Positions 10,232 through 20,302 of a stretch of 64,000 nt of DNA are shown piece by piece. Position 1 is the stretch's first letter. The number at the start of each line of letters is the position of its first letter. Source of the stretch: Trichosporon coremiiforme (lineage: Eukaryota; Basidiomycota; Tremellomycetes; Trichosporonales; Trichosporonaceae); NCBI GenBank assembly GCA_039545355.1, contig BCJJ01000011.1:746642-810641 (forward strand), written 5' to 3'. The notes under the pieces are model-generated. The model saw only the letters and a list, made by a program, of their open reading frames with translations. It had not been told where the DNA came from and ran no database searches. The position numbers and the translations under genes were made by a program.

Positions 10232-13200
10232 TCAATAATCCTTCGGCGGAAGAGGCGGCGGAGTACTCTCATCACTAACCCCACTAACCCCGCTCATCGC
10301 ACTCATCTCGCTCCGCGTCGAAAGTGTCGAGGCCATCGTATTGGTCCTGAACCGGCTCGCGATGGGCGTGACAGAACTGATATGGCTCCGTTTCGTCGCG
10401 CCGGTGAGCGGGGCGATCCCGACGCCCTTTGATCCTTTGGGTCCAATCGTCACGGCTGCAGCAGTGGGAGTGGAGGAAGAGAGAGAGGGAGAGGGGCGGT
10501 CGGTGCGGACTTCGAGTTTGGGGATTGTGCGGTGGGAATTGCTCAGGCGGCGGAGGCGGAGGTCGGAAGTGCGTCGCGGTGGCGGGGGAGAGGTGAAGGG
10601 GTGTCTCTGTGAAGAGTTGTAGTTGTAGTTGGTGGTGGAGGTGGGGGCGGAGGGATCTGAAGGAATGGAGGGATCCGAAGGAATGGAGGGTGCGGAGGGA
10701 TGAAAGGTGGGCACTGAGGGAACTGAGGGAGGGACAGAGTGCTGACAATTAGGGAAAGAGGGCACTCCAGAGTGGGAAGGAAGCGCCGAGTTGGAACTCG
10801 GTCTCGACACAGCAGGGGAGGGCACGGAAGGCGTCGGGCGCGGCTCGAACTTGGGTGCGGGGGAGGAAGGAATATCTACCATAGCCTGAGCCGGGGCAGT
10901 TGGCGGTTTCGGCGCCGGGCGGGCGTGCGGCGCTGTCCTGGGTCCCGATCGCTTCGGCTGTGCCACAGTCGGGGTTGAAGAGCCCCGTGACGGTGGCCGG
11001 GCAGGCGGGGCTTTGTGCGTCCCGGACTTGCTGGGAGTAGATCCGGACACGGGCGGAGTCGCAGAGGAGTTCTTACGACTATGCGTCTTCGGCTGAGCAA
11101 GGGATCCACTCCGGCTCCGTGTTGTGTAGGCGCTGGGAGCCGCGTCAAGGGATCGTCGTCCGTCGACGGATTTACGGTCGCCCGCCGAACGAGTTATTCC
11201 GGCTCCGCGGGTTGGGGGCGGGCGCAAAGGCGCTGGGAGCCGCTTCGGCGACCGAGTTGCTGCGACTCCGCGGCGCGCTCGCTGGCTTGCTGGCACTTCT
11301 TGACGACCTAGCGGAGTAGGCCGAACGCGCAGACTGATCCGACCACCGTCTGCCGTGGCTCGGTTTCCGTTCCCTCACGCCCGTAATCGCATTCACGACT
11401 GTATTCTTCTTGCTTCCGAACAGGGACAGATTGTCGCTGGAAAAAGACAGGTTGCTGCTGAACCCCAGATTCAAAGCGCCGAGAGCCTTGTTCAGCCCGA
11501 AGGGGTCCGAGTCCCTCCTATCCACCAGCTTGAGTGGTGGGGATTCGGGTTCCGGCCGCTCTATGGCTAGGAAGCTCGCGTCGCTTGTTATGCGTTCCCG
11601 GTATTTGAACGAGGAACTCGAGTGAGCGGAGTGTGCCGAGTGTGCCGAGGCGTTGGAACGTTGTCTCCGACGGGCATGGAAACTCAGCCCGTCGCCGGAA
11701 TCCTTCCTATCGCGGCGACACGCCGAAGGAGCTGGGGACACGGTAGCCTGGAATGTCGCTGTGACGGGGGACTTGAACGGATCCTGGACTTGCGCGGTGT
11801 ACAGCGCCGAGTCACTGCCGCGGCGGAAGGCGAACGCAGTCGGCGGGGCGTCGGACCCTCTCCTGCTCCTCAGAGACTTGAGCGAGGTGACACTGTTCTT
11901 GAGCGAATTCAGTCCCGTGGCCAGACTCTCCTCCATGCTCCCAAGACTGCCACGGGAACCACGCGACGACCGCCGACTCTGCGCAAAGCGCGACTGCATG
12001 CTTTCCTCGCTTTGTTGGCGCGTCAAGGAGCCCTCGTAGGTGATCATGCTGTCGAGGCGTTCCCGGCTGCTGACGCGGGGCACCACGCCGCTGGTCGGCA
12101 TGCCGCTCGTGTGAAGGTCGGAGTGGCGCTTCCGCTCCGCCTTGTCCAAGGACGAATGCTTGGGACTGTCCTGAGGGGAGCGGAACCACTGTGTCGAGAT
12201 CGGGATCATGCTCGGCGACGGAGGGGGCGAGAAGCCCTGCGGCTTCGGCTCTGGCGGTCGCGGGGTAACGGGCATCTCATTCTGAGATGAGAAGTAGCGT
12301 TGCTGATCTTTCTCTTCCAGCGCTCTTTCTTCTTCTTCTAAGCGCAGTTGCCGGGGTAGGAAGAAGTAGAGTGCCAGGGCATAGGCGAGGATCCAGAAGG
12401 CGAATATGACGCCCCACCCTGCCTTTAGCCCGGGGGAAGAGTAGCCGTGCCCTGTTGCAGGCCATTGCGTCACGAAGCCAGTCCAGCACGTCGCCCACCC
12501 GAGGGCGACAATGAGGAGGCCGACGCCGAAGTGGAGCAGGTTGCTTGGCCCGCGGCCCCGCTTCGTTGTGCAGGTGAAGCGTCTGAAGCGCTCTGGAAGC
12601 TTTACAAAGTGCGCGACAATGCCGAGGAGACACTGGACCAGGAAGAAAACAAAGAGCGCGATGCCGCACCCGCGGTGCGTGCCGGGCGTGTGGCCGAAAC
12701 TGGCCCCGGTGCCCAGCGTAATCAGCAGGAAGAGCAGGGACAGTCCGCCCTGCACTGCGATATGCAAGGGAAACCAATCCTCGGACGTCGTCAATCCCCG
12801 GACGATGCGGGGCACGACGACGCCCCCGGGCAAGAGGAACATGGTGACCATGACACCGATCGCGACGTGCGCAATCAGCACAGAGGAGGGCATCCCGTTC
12901 CGCTCTGATGTCTTGCTGTTGACCGGCATTGGGTTGTACACGTCCTCGAAGTCTCGCTGATAGTTGATGGTCCCGTACCCGCTCCAGAGATGCTGGCTCA
13001 GCTCTGCGTCCGCCCCACCCTTAGGCTGTGTCTTGGAGAACGCCCAGATCAGTTCCTCGCTCGGCTTGGAGCTCGAGGGCACGCTGAAGCGCATACTCGA
13101 CCCAGTGGCGTTCGAGTACGAGCTGTCCAGCAGCGAGGCGACGCGAGGCGTGTCGGACACGACTGCAGGCGCAATGTGGCCAGCAGCTTGTCGCTGCGAC

Positions 13201-13780
13201 AGCGTAATACCGTGCTCGTTCGGCCACATGATGACCATGGGTGTGTTTGCTGAGATTAGGATATGTCTCGGATGTCTTACTCACGCATAGTCTTCCCGAA
13301 ACCCAGCGCGATCCAGCCAAATTTGCCCCGCGGCGTGGGGTCCATCGTGTCGATGATGTCTGGGGTTAGACTGGCTGCACAGTCGACTTACAAGTGTCGG
13401 TCCCATTCTGGCGCGTGCCGGAGATGCAAACATTCTAATGTCAACATGAATTGCGACTTTACACATACCTCATTGCAGATCCTCTGCCCCTTCGGCGCCA
13501 CTGGCTTGATTGTGGGAGCCGCCGTCGGTATCGAGGTCATTGAAGACGACACACTAGACGCGTTTCGGACCGCGGCGGGGATCAATGTCGTGTTAAGAGA
13601 GAGCGTGATGTTTCCCGGCCTAGCGAACATCGCAGTCGGCATCGCGTGCGTGGTTGGCAGCAGCGACTGAGTCGTGACGTATGTCTTTGTCGGGCCAAAG
13701 ACGGCATAGGTGGTGAGGGCGGCAGACTCGTCGGGCATCAAGGCGTAGAGGGCGCCTGTCGCCAGCACGGTCGGCCGCAT
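10232..13780 (-). CDS. DOMON - cytochrome b561 membrane protein with long Ser/Arg-rich tail
   Basis: The exons are 13469-13780, 13392-13434, 13285-13359, 11176-13249 and 10232-11132, giving at least 1134 residues. The extracellular part fits a heme-binding DOMON domain (KGQRICNEVCISGTRQNG, RGKFGWIALGFGKTMPNTPM). Five or six membrane helices follow with the four cytochrome b561 heme histidines (IAHVAIG, PLHIAVQ, THRGCG, LLHFGVG). Such proteins move electrons across a membrane, for example in ferric reduction. The cytoplasmic tail is about 700 residues of Ser/Arg/Pro-rich low complexity. Around 11132-11176 the frame changes; a 43-nt intron (GTAAAT...TTGAC...CCCAG) resolves it exactly. The true start is uncertain: the DOMON frame is open upstream of 13780 to a TAG near 13906, and an upstream exon (candidate ATG 13985) is likely. 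Confidence 0.82.
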
Positions 13781-14744
13781 GATAAACGAGTGTGTGGTCG
13801 TAAGGGCTTCAAAGAGCTTTGGACTGTATACATAGACCTGGTAGACCTGTTCGGAGGAAGTACACCGGTAAGTAGCAGCAGGAGCAGCAGGAGCAGCATA
13901 GCGCTAGTGTTAAGGTCAGGAGTAACCTGAGCAAGCAAGCGATAAAGTCTGAAGTTACCAAGGGGCAGGGTGCTGTGGTCGCCATTCGCGTCGCGTTTCG
14001 GTTAGCGCGGTCAACGCGGTCAAACGCGTTTTACCACTCCTGGCAGGGTCTTGAAGGTGGGATGACGCCAGGCACGGCTCGGGATTGCGTTGGGTCAGTG
14101 GTTTTAGTCGATGCCAAACAATTTCGTCTTCCCTCGTCTCTGGGCTTATGCTTACACGCGTTAACCATCCCTATAACCATCCCTGCAGGCTCCTGCAGGC
14201 TCCATTGCTGTGGTTGGTCTGCCGCACTCCGTCAGGGCCCACACCTCCGCAGCCGCTTTCGAGAATCCTTTCAGTCGTCTGCCTGCTCGCGAATGGCTGG
14301 CCCGCGGAACAAGCGTGATCGACCCTTCAGTCGGAACCCGTACGCAGCAGAGCTGCTAGGCTCGAACCCACATATAAGCTTGCTGTCGTCACGGGCCTGA
14401 CTGAACAGGCTAATCCGGGATCCTGGTCAGTCGTATCAGTCGAGCGTCCCAGCGCTATGGTAAGCATTGAGACGGATCCTGTGCAGGTCCATCCGACTAA
14501 CTCGCGCTTCTAGCAGCTGTCTTGTCCAGTCGAGTGAATTGAGTGCCGAGATGGAGGCACAGTAGATGGCCGATGGACTGAGGACTGACTCTGGTGGACA
14601 CCATTCCGCTCACTCACCGGAGCCCTCCACTCACTGCTATGACGCACCACGGGATCAAACTCACGTGACCTCCCATTTCAGATGTACCGTCAACCTCGAG
14701 CGCAATGTTGACAAACGACTTCTTCGCAACGCACACCGCCCACC
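13781..14744. other. Divergent promoter region with probable 5' end of the DOMON-b561 gene
   Basis: This lies between two divergent genes. The part next to 13780 continues the DOMON reading frame (CTSSEQVYQVYVYSP) up to about 13905. A different frame there encodes a leucine-run signal-like start (MLLLLLLLLLTG) at 13899. A possible first exon, ATG 13985 followed by a GTAACT donor, can splice to CACTAG and enter the correct frame. The part nearer the E2 gene shows no gene. Confidence 0.5.
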
Positions 14745-15733
14745 ATGGCCGTCAGACGAGGAGGCGCAGACGCCAACACTGTAAGCTTCCCAGTGAGCAG
14801 TCCACAGCTAACATGCAGATGGCTGCAAAGCGGATACGAAAGGAGGTCCGTTTTGCCACCCGACCCTGCTGACCGCAGATTGCCGACCTCGCAAAGGAGA
14901 ACCTAGGTGCTATCGCGCTTGCGCCGAATGAGTCCAACATCTTCCAGTGGACGGCAATGATTCCTGGCCCTGCTGGAAGCCCGTACGAAGGCGGAGAATT
15001 CGAGGTCGAAATCCGAGTACCCGACGATTACCCGTAGGTGTTTGGCCTGACTGTCGCTGAAACAAGTTTCTCGCCGCCGCAGCTGCATTTCAAGACGAAG
15101 GTGTACCACTGCAACATTTCGAATACAGGAGCAATCTGTGAGCTCAATGGCTGCCGCATAGCTGACCCCAGGTCTTGATGTTAGTTAAATGTCTTGCGTC
15201 GTCTAACCACCAGCTCCTGAAGAATGCCTGGTCGCCAGCCCTCTCGCTCTACAAGGTCATCCTGTCGCTGTCCTCTCTCCTGACGGATCCGAACCCGAGC
15301 GATCCGCTAGTTCCCTCGATTGCGCAAGAGTACAAGTCGAACCGGAAGAAGCACGACGCGACGGCCAAGCAGTGGGTCGAACTGTAAGTTTACTGGCCTT
15401 TCCATAACTGATATCAGCCACGCCAAGCCGAAGAAGACGGAGAAGGAGAAGCAGCCGCCGCCGCCCAAGCCCGCCGCGCGCCCGCGACCAGTGCACCGCG
15501 ACACGAATGGCTCGCCCGCCCCTCCGCCGCCGTTAGCAGGCAGTCGCCGGCGCGCAAACGGCGCCGTCGAGGGCGGGTCCTCGACGCCTATCATCCTGAC
15601 GGGCTCGGACGACGAGGATGACGTCCAGGTCGTCGAGGGCTCGCGCCGCCCGAAACGTCCCCGCGTCGAGGGCTCCACCCCCGCTGCATCGGCTGCCGCG
15701 CCGAACGACGAGGTCATCGTCATTGACGACTAG
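14745..15733 (+). CDS. Ubiquitin-conjugating enzyme E2 with C-terminal SUMO-interaction-like motifs
   Basis: The seven exons are 14745-14780, 14819-14845, 14879-15033, 15067-15137, 15172-15179, 15214-15383 and 15418-15733, giving 260 residues. The UBC fold (about residues 13-160) is of the Ubc4/UBE2D-like group: [67 protein letters not shown]. The active-site Cys is in AICLD. Its codon is split between exon 4 and an 8-nt exon 5. The usual HPN motif before it reads HCN. The fifth intron uses a GTTAGT donor, needed to give the canonical CLDLLKNAW. The roughly 100-residue tail is Pro/Lys-rich, then has [13 protein letters not shown] and ends EVIVIDD, both matching SUMO-interaction motifs (hydrophobic core plus acids). 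This suggests ubiquitin transfer linked to sumoylated targets. ATG 14819 is an alternative start. Confidence 0.88.
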
Positions 15734-17230
15734 CACGCATTCCTGAGCATAGTAACATAGCATTGCCTTTGGGCCCATGTAAGAGTACCTTTGTCTTGCG
15801 TACTGACGGGGGCGTCTCTGATGACTGACGCTGGGAACATAAGGCTGACAGACCAAGCCTTGTTACTCACGACAGATCATGTCAATCAGCATGGTGGACT
15901 ACCATTAGCTCAGAGGAAGGAGAGGCGATTTCCTCCTGCGCCTGGAACGAGTCCGCGAATCAACTGTTCTGTACGCTGTTGGGGACGCCCAGCTCATGCT
16001 GGACAGGAGAGTGTCCCACTTGGTACATTGAGTCCCGCTAGGGCGAGCCTTGGGAGACACACAAATCACACGACGGGCTTTGATCCCACTCGCGGAATGG
16101 CCAGTAGACGGGCTAGGTTGTTCGGGGAACGCAGCCAACTGCAGAATCCCAGTAACCACGGCTGAGGTAGCCTAATACCCTCCGGTCTCCTAGTGTCCAG
16201 CGTCAAAGCGCGGAGGAGGAAGGCGGGGCCTGAGCGACGGATGGTGCGGGGGATGGGAGGTTCAGCGGTGCAATCTGGAAAGGGTGCAGGAGGCGGTGAA
16301 GGGGGTGAGTGCGAGAGGGATGGAAAGATGCTGAGGTATCAGAGCGGCGAAGCGGAATTGGATTTCGAGTCTTCTTTCGTGTCTTTCTAGGTGGTTTGCA
16401 AGACACGCAACACGGGCGACAAGATGACCCAGAACCTTCACCAGGTCCCAGTCCACCTCCACGTTGGGGCCGCTCCATTCTGGTCTCCGGGGGGGGGGAG
16501 GTACGGGTTTGCCAAGTGCACTCGTGGACGCTGCTTGAATGTGGTATGTTACTCACAGAGCATTGGGGATGTATGCAGGACGATGGAGAGGCGGAGGGTG
16601 GTAGGGTTCGAGCAATGAGAGACAGGACACGGGATGAGTGGAGGGAAAGGGATATCTCGGCAAAATCAAGATCGGCGATCATGCCTTATCGGCTCCACAC
16701 TCGTCAGGCTCACTTTGGCACACTCCAAAGTACAATGGTCGTCAAGTGTTCAAACGTTCATAGCTACGCGCAGCATCGAATGCTGCGCAGTCTCTCCTCT
16801 CGTGACTGACCTACGGGTTGTCTGAGAAGGCTGTGAAGGCGGAGAGGAACGCCGCCTCGCTTCCGCCATGCTCATCCGTGAGTCAATCGTAGAGCCGAAG
16901 GTGCGCACAGAGAGAACGGCGCTGAATGGGGCGCTAAACTCTGTCCCGCCCACAGTGTGGAAAGGTACAAAAGGCGGAGCCAAGTCCGGGAGTCGAAGCA
17001 CCAGTGCCGGCAAAGACCTCTTCGGGCAAGACTCCCTCGGCGAAATCACCGTACCACACCGACAAGTCACACTTGCGCGCTCTTGGCATCCTGGGGATTC
17101 CCATGAACGCTCCCTTTCAGATTATGTCTCCTTTACTTCCGATTCCGAATTGTCTCCGGTACCTCCCTCCTTTGCAGCAAAGGAGGAAGCTCGCGCTCGC
17201 GTCCAGGTGCTGTGATGTCAAGCAGTGTCT

Positions 17231-17260
17231 TCGGATCCGAAATCTAAGGCGCTAAACCTT
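17231..17260 (+). repeat. Dispersed 30-bp repeat, copy 1
   Basis: It starts TCGGATCCGAAAT and ends CTAAACCTT. It matches 18312-18341 at 26 of 30 positions. Confidence 0.6.
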
Positions 17261-17554
17261 GTCCCCTCGTTGCCTGCTGTGCGTCCCACGGCTCCCCACA
17301 GGTGTCTTTTGTGTGCACTCCGGGGTGTGGGTGTACGTACTTGCGCAGCTTCCCTCTTGTCGGACTTTGACAGAGGGGCGGCCACTCCGTAGAAGTTTCT
17401 TACCACCCTCAAACTACTCATGTGCCTGCTCATGTGCTCGATCAGCTGCGCACGTCCTTTGCATCCTCTGTGCGGGCAACGATGTGCTTGGCTTTCGGAG
17501 TAGTGCAGCTGGCCCGCCGATGCACCATGAACGATGAGAACGCTTGGTTCAGCC

Positions 17555-17626
17555 GCGAGGTGCGTAAAGTACGTGAGGTGCATAAAGTACGCGAGGTGCA
17601 CAAAGTACGCGAGGTGCACAAAGTAC
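17555..17626. repeat. 18-bp minisatellite, four copies
   Basis: The unit is close to GCGAGGTGCACAAAGTAC and is repeated four times with one or two differences, then a partial copy follows. Because the unit is a multiple of three, it makes a repetitive open frame on both strands. I do not regard that as a gene. Confidence 0.85.
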
Positions 17627-18311
17627 GCGAGGTGTGCGAAGGCGGACCCGTCGGCGAGGGGCCCGCGCTCGGCAATCAAGCCTATCGGCCGCAGCCACCT
17701 CTGTCCGACGGCGGAACATCCTGCAACACGAGGATCGATCGAAGTGCAGAACGGTCCGAAGTCCCATAGTGGGACTGCTGCGGAAGAGCCTTTCCCTCTT
17801 CCGTTGCTCTGTAGCCTGTAGCCGCCACCGGAAGGGATCGTGAGCTGTCTCGGAAGCGAGCCGACGCACACAAAGCAGTAATTAATGCAGTAATCTGCTG
17901 CGCTGAAAGAGGCGCTAAACCTTTCGCAAGGACGACCAGGAGCAAGCTACCGCTGGGGTCGGCGGCCCAGCGGCGAGCCCGCGTGCGGCCACCTTGCCCG
18001 CAGCGATAAGCATGCTTCGACGATTAGCATGATCGGTCACTCGCTTCCGAACTCGCATCCAGGTATCCGCTGAGAGGCATGAGCAGCGAGCGCCCTTGGC
18101 CAACCCCCGGACCGATCGGCGAAAAGCTCCGCGGGGCCGTCGGGTATTACATCACCCGACCCTCGTGCGTGTGCACGTTCGCCCTTCTGCAGCACCCCAG
18201 AATCAAAAAGCTATCAGCTGCCCGTTCCGATGCACAGGTGCTGCGGAGATGGAAGGTGAGGCACGCCGGGCACGCTGCAGAACCAGAGCGCTTGAGGAAG
18301 TGCGGAGCGTC

Positions 18312-18341
18312 TCGGATCCGAAATTGAAAGCACTAAACCTT
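18312..18341 (+). repeat. Dispersed 30-bp repeat, copy 2
   Basis: It starts TCGGATCCGAAAT and ends CTAAACCTT, in the same orientation as the copy about 1.1 kb upstream. It carries four mismatches to that copy. Confidence 0.6.
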
Positions 18342-18925
18342 CTCCACATTACTCACCCTTGGCATCCTTTCCTTCCTTCTTCCGTCTTCCATGGTTCCAG
18401 CAAACGACCCCAGCGTACGTACTTCTGTCTGCTGGAAGTTTCGGACGGTTCCCCGGCGTCTCTCCATGGGGCAACCAACGCGCGTCACACCTGATACAGC
18501 CGCAGCACATGTCTCGGCCGAGAAGTCAGCTGCCAAGTGGCGCGGGCAAAGAGCAAGGTTTGCACCCGCCCGGAACCTCCCAGTCCGCTCTCCACGACTA
18601 TGTGACATCTCATGCGATGGGAGCCATCAGAGTCGAGATAACAACGACGAGCAGCACCATGCGGTCATGATGACGCTTCGCTTCCGCTCGGCACCTAATT
18701 TCATCTCGCGGTCGTTAGTGCCGGTGAGTGTGCGATGCGGGGCGATTTGGGGTCTTGCGGCTACAGGGGCAGCTTAGATTGCTCGTCTCGAGGCGGGCGG
18801 GTGACAACACTTGGCACAGTTGGTGGAAGCTGGTGCGGAGATGTCTTGGGCCGCGCGCCGTGGTCTGCACGAAAACAAGAGCTCAGAGCTTCGAGTTCGA
18901 GGACAAGTTCTGGCTTCTTGAAAGG

Positions 18926-18932
18926 TATATAA
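18926..18932 (+). promoter_or_regulatory. TATA box of the defensin-like gene
   Basis: TATATAA (in GGTATATAAGACG) lies about 117 bp before the start codon. A CA-rich leader follows (ACAACAACTCTTCACG, then CCAACCACAATG at the start). A strong TATA box fits a regulated, highly expressed secreted peptide. Confidence 0.65.
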
Positions 18933-19048
18933 GACGGTCTCCAGACGCTCTTCTCTGACCATCAACAACAACTCTTCACGAGCCCCCCACAGCACAACAA
19001 CTCCACAAACAACTACCAATCCAACCGCACAACCGACGACCAACCACA

Positions 19049-19362
19049 ATGAAGTTCCAGCTCCTCACCGCAATCCTCGCCTCCGCCGCCTTTGCCGCTG
19101 CCGCTCCCGCCGACGCCAACGCCCCCGTCGGTGCCGACAGCGATCTCACTGGAGCCACCCGTGCCGGCGACTACGTCGTCATCTCCAAGCGTGAGGCGTG
19201 CGGCGAAGGCCGCCCTTGCTTCGGCATCAACCGCGACGACGCCTGCTCGACGTGAGTTATAATCCTTTGTTTCTGCTGACCTGCAGTCACTGCAAGACCG
19301 CCTGTGGCGCTACCTACGGACAGTGCGGTGGAGCTCTCTGGCAGACCTGCATCTGTCACTAA
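19049..19362 (+). CDS. Secreted defensin-like (CS-alpha-beta) cysteine-rich peptide precursor
   Basis: The exons are 19049-19251 and 19287-19362, joined over a 35-nt intron ending CTGACCTGCAG, and give 92 residues. A signal peptide (MKFQLLTAILASAAFAAAA) is followed by an acidic propeptide and a Lys-Arg Kex2 site at residues 47-48. That leaves a 44-residue mature peptide beginning EAC. The peptide has eight cysteines. The pattern C-x3-C, then G-x-C, then C-x-C near the end, together with DDACSTHCK, matches the core of fungal defensins of the plectasin type. One extra cysteine pair is present. KR followed by EA also fits Kex2 then dipeptidyl-aminopeptidase trimming, as in yeast alpha-factor precursors. 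The likely role is an antimicrobial secreted peptide; activity is inferred, not shown. A TATA box lies upstream. Confidence 0.85.
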
Positions 19363-20302
19363 GCGGATATGTAGAAGAAAGCGAAGTAGTTAGGTGAATG
19401 CAAGAAGTTGAAGTTTCCTATCTCGGTGATTCTCGGTAATCAGCAGTCGGTGATTCTCGGTAATCAGCAGTCAGGATCTCACATCCGGACTGAAAACCTC
19501 CACCAGTCCAAAGTGGTCGCGGCCCTGTGTTCCCCGTCTGGTCTCACTCCAGGCTCTCGCCATCACAGATTCGCCGCATGGTTGCCGCCTACCCATGCCA
19601 ACATGCTGATGCTGGAGGTGGTCAACCGCATGGGCCATCTCTGATTTCACGTGACACCCCACTGGCCATGGACGCGATTGCCTTCATCATTCCATTTCTC
19701 CACCACATCCTGAAGCTGTGAGTATGGTCTTGACTGCACTGAGGTCCCAGCGGCCGGCCACATGACCTCCCAGACCCGGACTTGACACGTGCGTACGTCG
19801 CTTCGCGTTCACGTTCACGCTGCTCAGCAGGCCGTTTATGGTCGGACCAAACGCGCATCGAGGCAGGTCATGAATCTCGTGCGCTGCGGCACCCAGCGCC
19901 TTGTGACCCCCCATGCGATGACTGCAATGCGCGCCGACGCCGCAAAGCACCTACGCTGGTTCCGGGGAAGAAGTTCAGGCCCCGTGCATTGAACGCAAGA
20001 ACATGAGGTTTCCCTGTCACATCGCGGGCATTCTTGGGCCGCAAAGGTCCTCTTGATCCCACCCACTCTGTCCCCGTGATGGCCGGCACGCATATCAGCT
20101 TCCGAGACGGGTCAAATCGTTCGGTGAATTCAAAAGTGGTCACCTAAGCGGATCCCGGTCAACGGCTGGATGACCTTAAGGCATCTTCCCCGCCTCCCGA
20201 GCACAGCTGAAGCCTGCAGGACGCGAGTGCGCGAGACCGCGAGTCAACGACTGCTTTGCGACCGAGATTGACTCCGGAACGGTAGGCCGCCGGTACGGCT
20301 AG
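19363..20302. other. Gene-poor stretch, 3' flank of the defensin-like gene
   Basis: I see a 24-bp exact tandem duplication (19424-19471) but no gene. Short reading frames on both strands lack family features. Confidence 0.45.
19424..19471. repeat. 24-bp exact tandem duplication
   Basis: Two identical head-to-tail copies start CGGTGATTCTCGGTAATC, about 60 bp after the stop codon of the defensin-like gene. Confidence 0.85.

Larger units (their letters stand above)
15734..18920. other. Gene-poor stretch with short repeats
   Basis: This 3.2-kb stretch has no reading frame with a recognisable family, signal peptide or intron pattern. It holds an 18-bp minisatellite (17555-17626), two copies of a 30-bp dispersed repeat (17231-17260, 18312-18341) and related short matches around GCGCTAAAC at 16931 and 17912. 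It looks like decayed repeat-derived DNA. The last part before 18920 is the upstream region of the defensin-like gene. Confidence 0.5.

Noticed and set aside
11172..11296. Apparent frameshift or two separate genes at the DOMON-b561 tail
   Set aside because: A 43-nt intron with GT-AG ends and a TTGAC branch-like site joins the two frames exactly. A single gene is simpler, though transcripts should confirm it.
14340..14400. tRNA-like GGTTCGAGCC box on the minus strand
   Set aside because: The flanking bases do not form a T-stem, and no A-box, anticodon stem or acceptor stem fits.
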